Below, piece by piece: positions 8,175 to 10,315 of a DNA stretch of 10,315 nucleotides; the first letter of the stretch is position 1; every line of letters starts with the position of its first letter. The DNA lies in NCBI RefSeq assembly GCF_000611645.1, contig NW_014011664.1:1-10315 (forward strand), read 5' to 3'. A model generated the notes under the pieces. It made no database searches. It was not told where the DNA came from and saw nothing but the letters and a program-made list of their open reading frames with translations. This DNA comes from Monoraphidium neglectum (taxonomy: Eukaryota > Chlorophyta > Chlorophyceae > Sphaeropleales > Selenastraceae). A program made the position numbers and the translations under genes.

Positions 8175-8292
8175 GGCGAAAGCGCCCTTAAAGCCTGGCG
8201 GCTGTCCGCCCTGCGTCCCAGTAAGCCGGCCGGGGCGAGTGGGTGGCGCCGGCTCGCCGCAGGCCTGTCGTCGTGGTGCGTTCGCGCCACCA
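8175..8292. repeat. Run of short hairpins following the nested repeat, ending in a TTCG-loop hairpin
   Basis: Three hairpins are clear. GGCG/CGCC (8175-8178 with 8183-8186) has an AAAG loop. GGCGG/CCGCC (8197-8201 with 8206-8210) has a CTGT loop. TGGTG-CG (8274-8280) pairs with CG-CACCA (8285-8292) across a TTCG tetraloop with one bulged C at 8287. Between them GGCGAG (8234-8239) can pair with CTCGCC (8253-8258). Individually these are short; their serial arrangement after the nested stem is what makes them notable. Confidence 0.45.
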
Positions 8293-8746
8293 GGCGCGTA
8301 TCAAGAACCAGCAATCCATAAAACTGCAAGTCATTTATGATAACACATTTTTCCATGGAAAGAAAAGAAGAGTCTGGAGTCAAGCCACGACCAGCTTGTG
8401 CATCAATGCTGAGTCGCGCGACGCGGACTGGACAGTGACAGCAGAAGGACTACGGTGCCTTGCCAGTGTGAAGGGTGTGGTATGCTGATGTAATTTTTGT
8501 GCAGGGAATGATTGACAAAGCAAGCACCGCGCACATGCTTTCAGTGTCAGTGTTGCCACACCCAGGCGCCATTGATCATCGGCACAGTAGGCGTACACCG
8601 GTGTTCGTGTCAATCAAATTACATTGTATCACACGTCCGGCGTTCTCATATACCAGCCAACTCTACGGGTTGCGTGGACCCTGACCACACTTGAAATTGT
8701 GGCTGGAACGCCCGCGGCCGCCGCAGCTAGACCTCAACTGTTTGAC

Positions 8747-10315
8747 ATGCAGTCATTAGCGCGACACAAATCAGCATCTCGAGGTGTTGGCCTCGGCGCG
8801 CGCCGCGGCGCTGCAGTCGCGCGGCGGCGCGCTGTGGTTGGCGTCCGGGAGGCCCCGCCAGCGACTTCTGCTCCGCGCGTGCCGCCGATCGAGCGAGGCG
8901 ATCGGTCTCACGACACCGACTATGTGGTCGTAGGCAGCGGGATTGGCGGTGAGCTGCAGAGCGATTGCAAGATGCGGGCACTTGTCAGCACGTGATTGTG
9001 TAGCCTCAGCCACAATGGAGTGCTAGGAAGGCCTGGGCCAGGTCGTATGGCCTGTCCACGAGCATGCAGGCGGAATCAAAAGAAGTTATACACCTTGCAT
9101 CAAGAATGATGGTTGCCAAAGCTTGATGCACTGCTATAGCCGCCAGACCGGCCGAAGTGGTGGCAAGGGCCGCCGCGCCGTGGCCCAGCCCCTCCTGCTG
9201 CTTCGACGCCTCCCCCTCATCAGGCCTGTGCTGCGCGGGCCTGCTGGCCAAGTACGGCTACCGCGTGACAGTGCTGGAAAGCCACTACCTGCCTGGGGGC
9301 GCCGCGCATTCGTTTGAGGTCGACGGGTACAAGTTTGGTGAGCCATGGAACCTCCAGTGGGGGTTGGGGAGGGGGAATGGCGCCCCCGCAATTGCGACGT
9401 GCGCAGCGCACAGCTGGAAGACCGCAGAAGGGGGACAGGCGGTCCGCGAAGCACACAGCCGCGCTTTGAGCACTGGGAAGCGTGTATCTCGACACTCCTC
9501 CACCGTGGCCGCCCCAGGCGGTGTGGAGGCGGCTGCAGGGTGAGGGGAATTATGGGCTCCCGGCTGACGTCGTCGTCGAACGCCCGCTCGCCGCGCGGCC
9601 GCCCCCACCCCCTGTCACCGCCAGACGCGGGGCCTTCGTTCCACATGGGCCTCACCGATGAGCGCAGCAGCAACCCCCTCAAGCAGGTGGGGGCACACGG
9701 CTGCGCGTGCCTGCTTCCTCGCCGCTGCCGACAATCAGCACAGGGTGCCTGTTGATCCTGTTCCTCGTTGCGTCCATTTCAATCCTCAATACCGCCACGT
9801 CTGCGGTGTATCACCCCTTGATCCCCACCTTCAGCTGCTCTAGGACTACATCCAATCCTGAGCCCACCTGCCACTCGACTTTTCTTGCCCTGAATCACCA
9901 CAGGTGCTGGACCTGCTGGGGGAGAAGGTGGAGTGCGCGCGCTACAGCCAGTGGGTGCTGCACCCACCCGGCGCGGCGCCCTTCCCCGTCGTGGCCGACA
10001 GGGATGAGTACGCAGCTGCCATCCACAAAGCCGCGGGGCCGCAGGTGCGGGGCGGCTGCGGTCGGGTGGGGGGGTCGGGGCCGTTGAGCTGAGGGGTCAA
10101 CCCCGGCCCTTGGCATTGTCAGCACGACATCCACAATTCACAGCTATGGGGCCGTTCTGTTCTGGCAGTGAGAGCGTTGCGTAATGCTCGCCCTACCACT
10201 GCCCGCTCCCTTGTGCATCCCTTCAGGCTGTCGCCCAGTTCCGCGCCCTGGAGGCCGCCATGGCCCCGCTGCAGCGCGGCGCGGCGCTGTTCCCGGCCGC
10301 GGCGCTGCGCAGTGA
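8747..10315 (+). CDS. Plastid-targeted FAD-dependent oxidoreductase, carotenoid-isomerase-like (AT1G57770 type), 3'-partial
   Basis: Five exons are visible: 8747-8948, 9224-9337, 9625-9686, 9904-10044 and 10227 to the window end. All introns are GT-AG and the phases agree, giving about 202 residues. The ATG at 8747 is the first in its frame. Residues 1 to about 50 are Arg/Ala/Ser-rich with almost no acids, as in a chloroplast transit peptide. An FAD-binding Rossmann fold follows: Y-V-V-V-G63-S-G65-I-G-G68, then E86 ending the second strand (VTVLES), then PGGAAHSFEVDGYKF. The next segments (NPLKQVLDLLGEKVE, AAGPQAVAQFRALEAAM) resemble, from memory, Arabidopsis AT1G57770, a relative of carotenoid isomerase CRTISO and phytoene desaturase. 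Such enzymes act on plastid isoprenoids, but the substrate of this subgroup is not established to my knowledge. The C-terminal two-thirds or so lies beyond the window. The family call is firm; calling it CRTISO itself would be wrong or premature. Confidence 0.92.
8949..9223 (+). other. Intron splitting the FAD-binding motif codon
   Basis: The intron begins GTGAGC and ends CATCAG. It is phase 1 and falls within the codon for the last glycine of GSGIGG (G from 8948, GC from 9224-9225). Joining restores the uninterrupted motif GSGIGGLCCAGLLAKYGY, which supports both boundaries. Confidence 0.9.

Larger units (their letters stand above)
7092..8746. other. Long gene-poor interval with an inverted-repeat cluster
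   Basis: No protein gene is supportable on either strand across about 1.65 kb. The first part is presumably the 3' UTR of the coiled-coil gene. The middle (7560-7980) is A/T-richer and featureless to my reading. The segment 8021-8292 is GC-rich and packed with short inverted repeats, listed separately. The last 400 bases should include the promoter and 5' UTR of the FAD oxidoreductase gene. I looked for tRNA T-arms, common snRNA landmarks and SRP/RNase P landmarks and found none convincing. Confidence 0.6.

Noticed and set aside
8492..8499. AATTTTTG, resembling an Sm-protein binding site of a spliceosomal snRNA
   Set aside because: No snRNA landmark upstream (no U1, U2, U4 or U5 signature) and no clear flanking hairpins; a short motif expected by chance.
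9345..9755. Open frames across introns 2-3 of the FAD oxidoreductase
   Set aside because: They span intron sequence and read exon 3 out of the phase demanded by the conserved protein.
1..10315. CRISPR array, insertion sequence, phage or bacterial operon
   Set aside because: No direct-repeat/spacer pattern, transposase or Shine-Dalgarno-spaced gene strings; spliced genes show eukaryotic nuclear DNA.

Overview
The window looks like nuclear DNA of a green alga, most likely a GC-rich chlorophyte of the Chlorella/Trebouxiophyceae type. The evidence is GC-rich coding sequence, short GT-AG spliceosomal introns with C/T-rich 3' ends, a plant/algal prolyl 4-hydroxylase carrying a C-terminal ShKT domain, a plastid-type FAD oxidoreductase of the carotenoid-isomerase-like group, and TGTAA motifs (the usual green-algal poly(A) signal) downstream of the genes. 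The species assignment is inference. All four genes that I can support are on the + strand.

Layout. (1) 64-2079: the 3' part of a prolyl 4-hydroxylase gene, six exons that join in one frame and end in a six-cysteine ShKT domain; its third exon follows a CA-rich microsatellite. (2) 2080-3416: no supported gene, probably 3' UTR plus intergenic DNA and the 5' flank of the next gene. (3) 3417-5615: a single open frame of 732 codons with a coiled-coil-like segment, an Ala/Thr/Pro-rich linker and a C-terminal protein kinase domain whose HRD motif reads W-A-D. (4) 5616-6273: intergenic. (5) 6274-7091: a small three-exon gene for an unrecognised, charged, probably coiled-coil protein of about 162 residues. 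(6) 7092-8746: about 1.65 kb without a supported protein gene, holding a dense cluster of inverted repeats (8021-8292) that could fold as RNA. (7) 8747-10315 and beyond: the first five exons of a plastid-targeted FAD-dependent oxidoreductase resembling Arabidopsis AT1G57770.

The genes do not form a pathway. The hydroxylase acts on secretory/cell-wall proteins, the kinase is a signalling protein of unknown target, the coiled-coil protein is unknown, and the FAD enzyme probably acts on a plastid isoprenoid. The parts most worth a second look are the inverted-repeat cluster at 8021-8292, the intronless non-RD kinase among intron-rich neighbours, and the small orphan coiled-coil gene with its 27-nt exon. 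All exon boundaries were read by eye from splice dinucleotides, phase and family resemblance; no alignment or transcript data were available.
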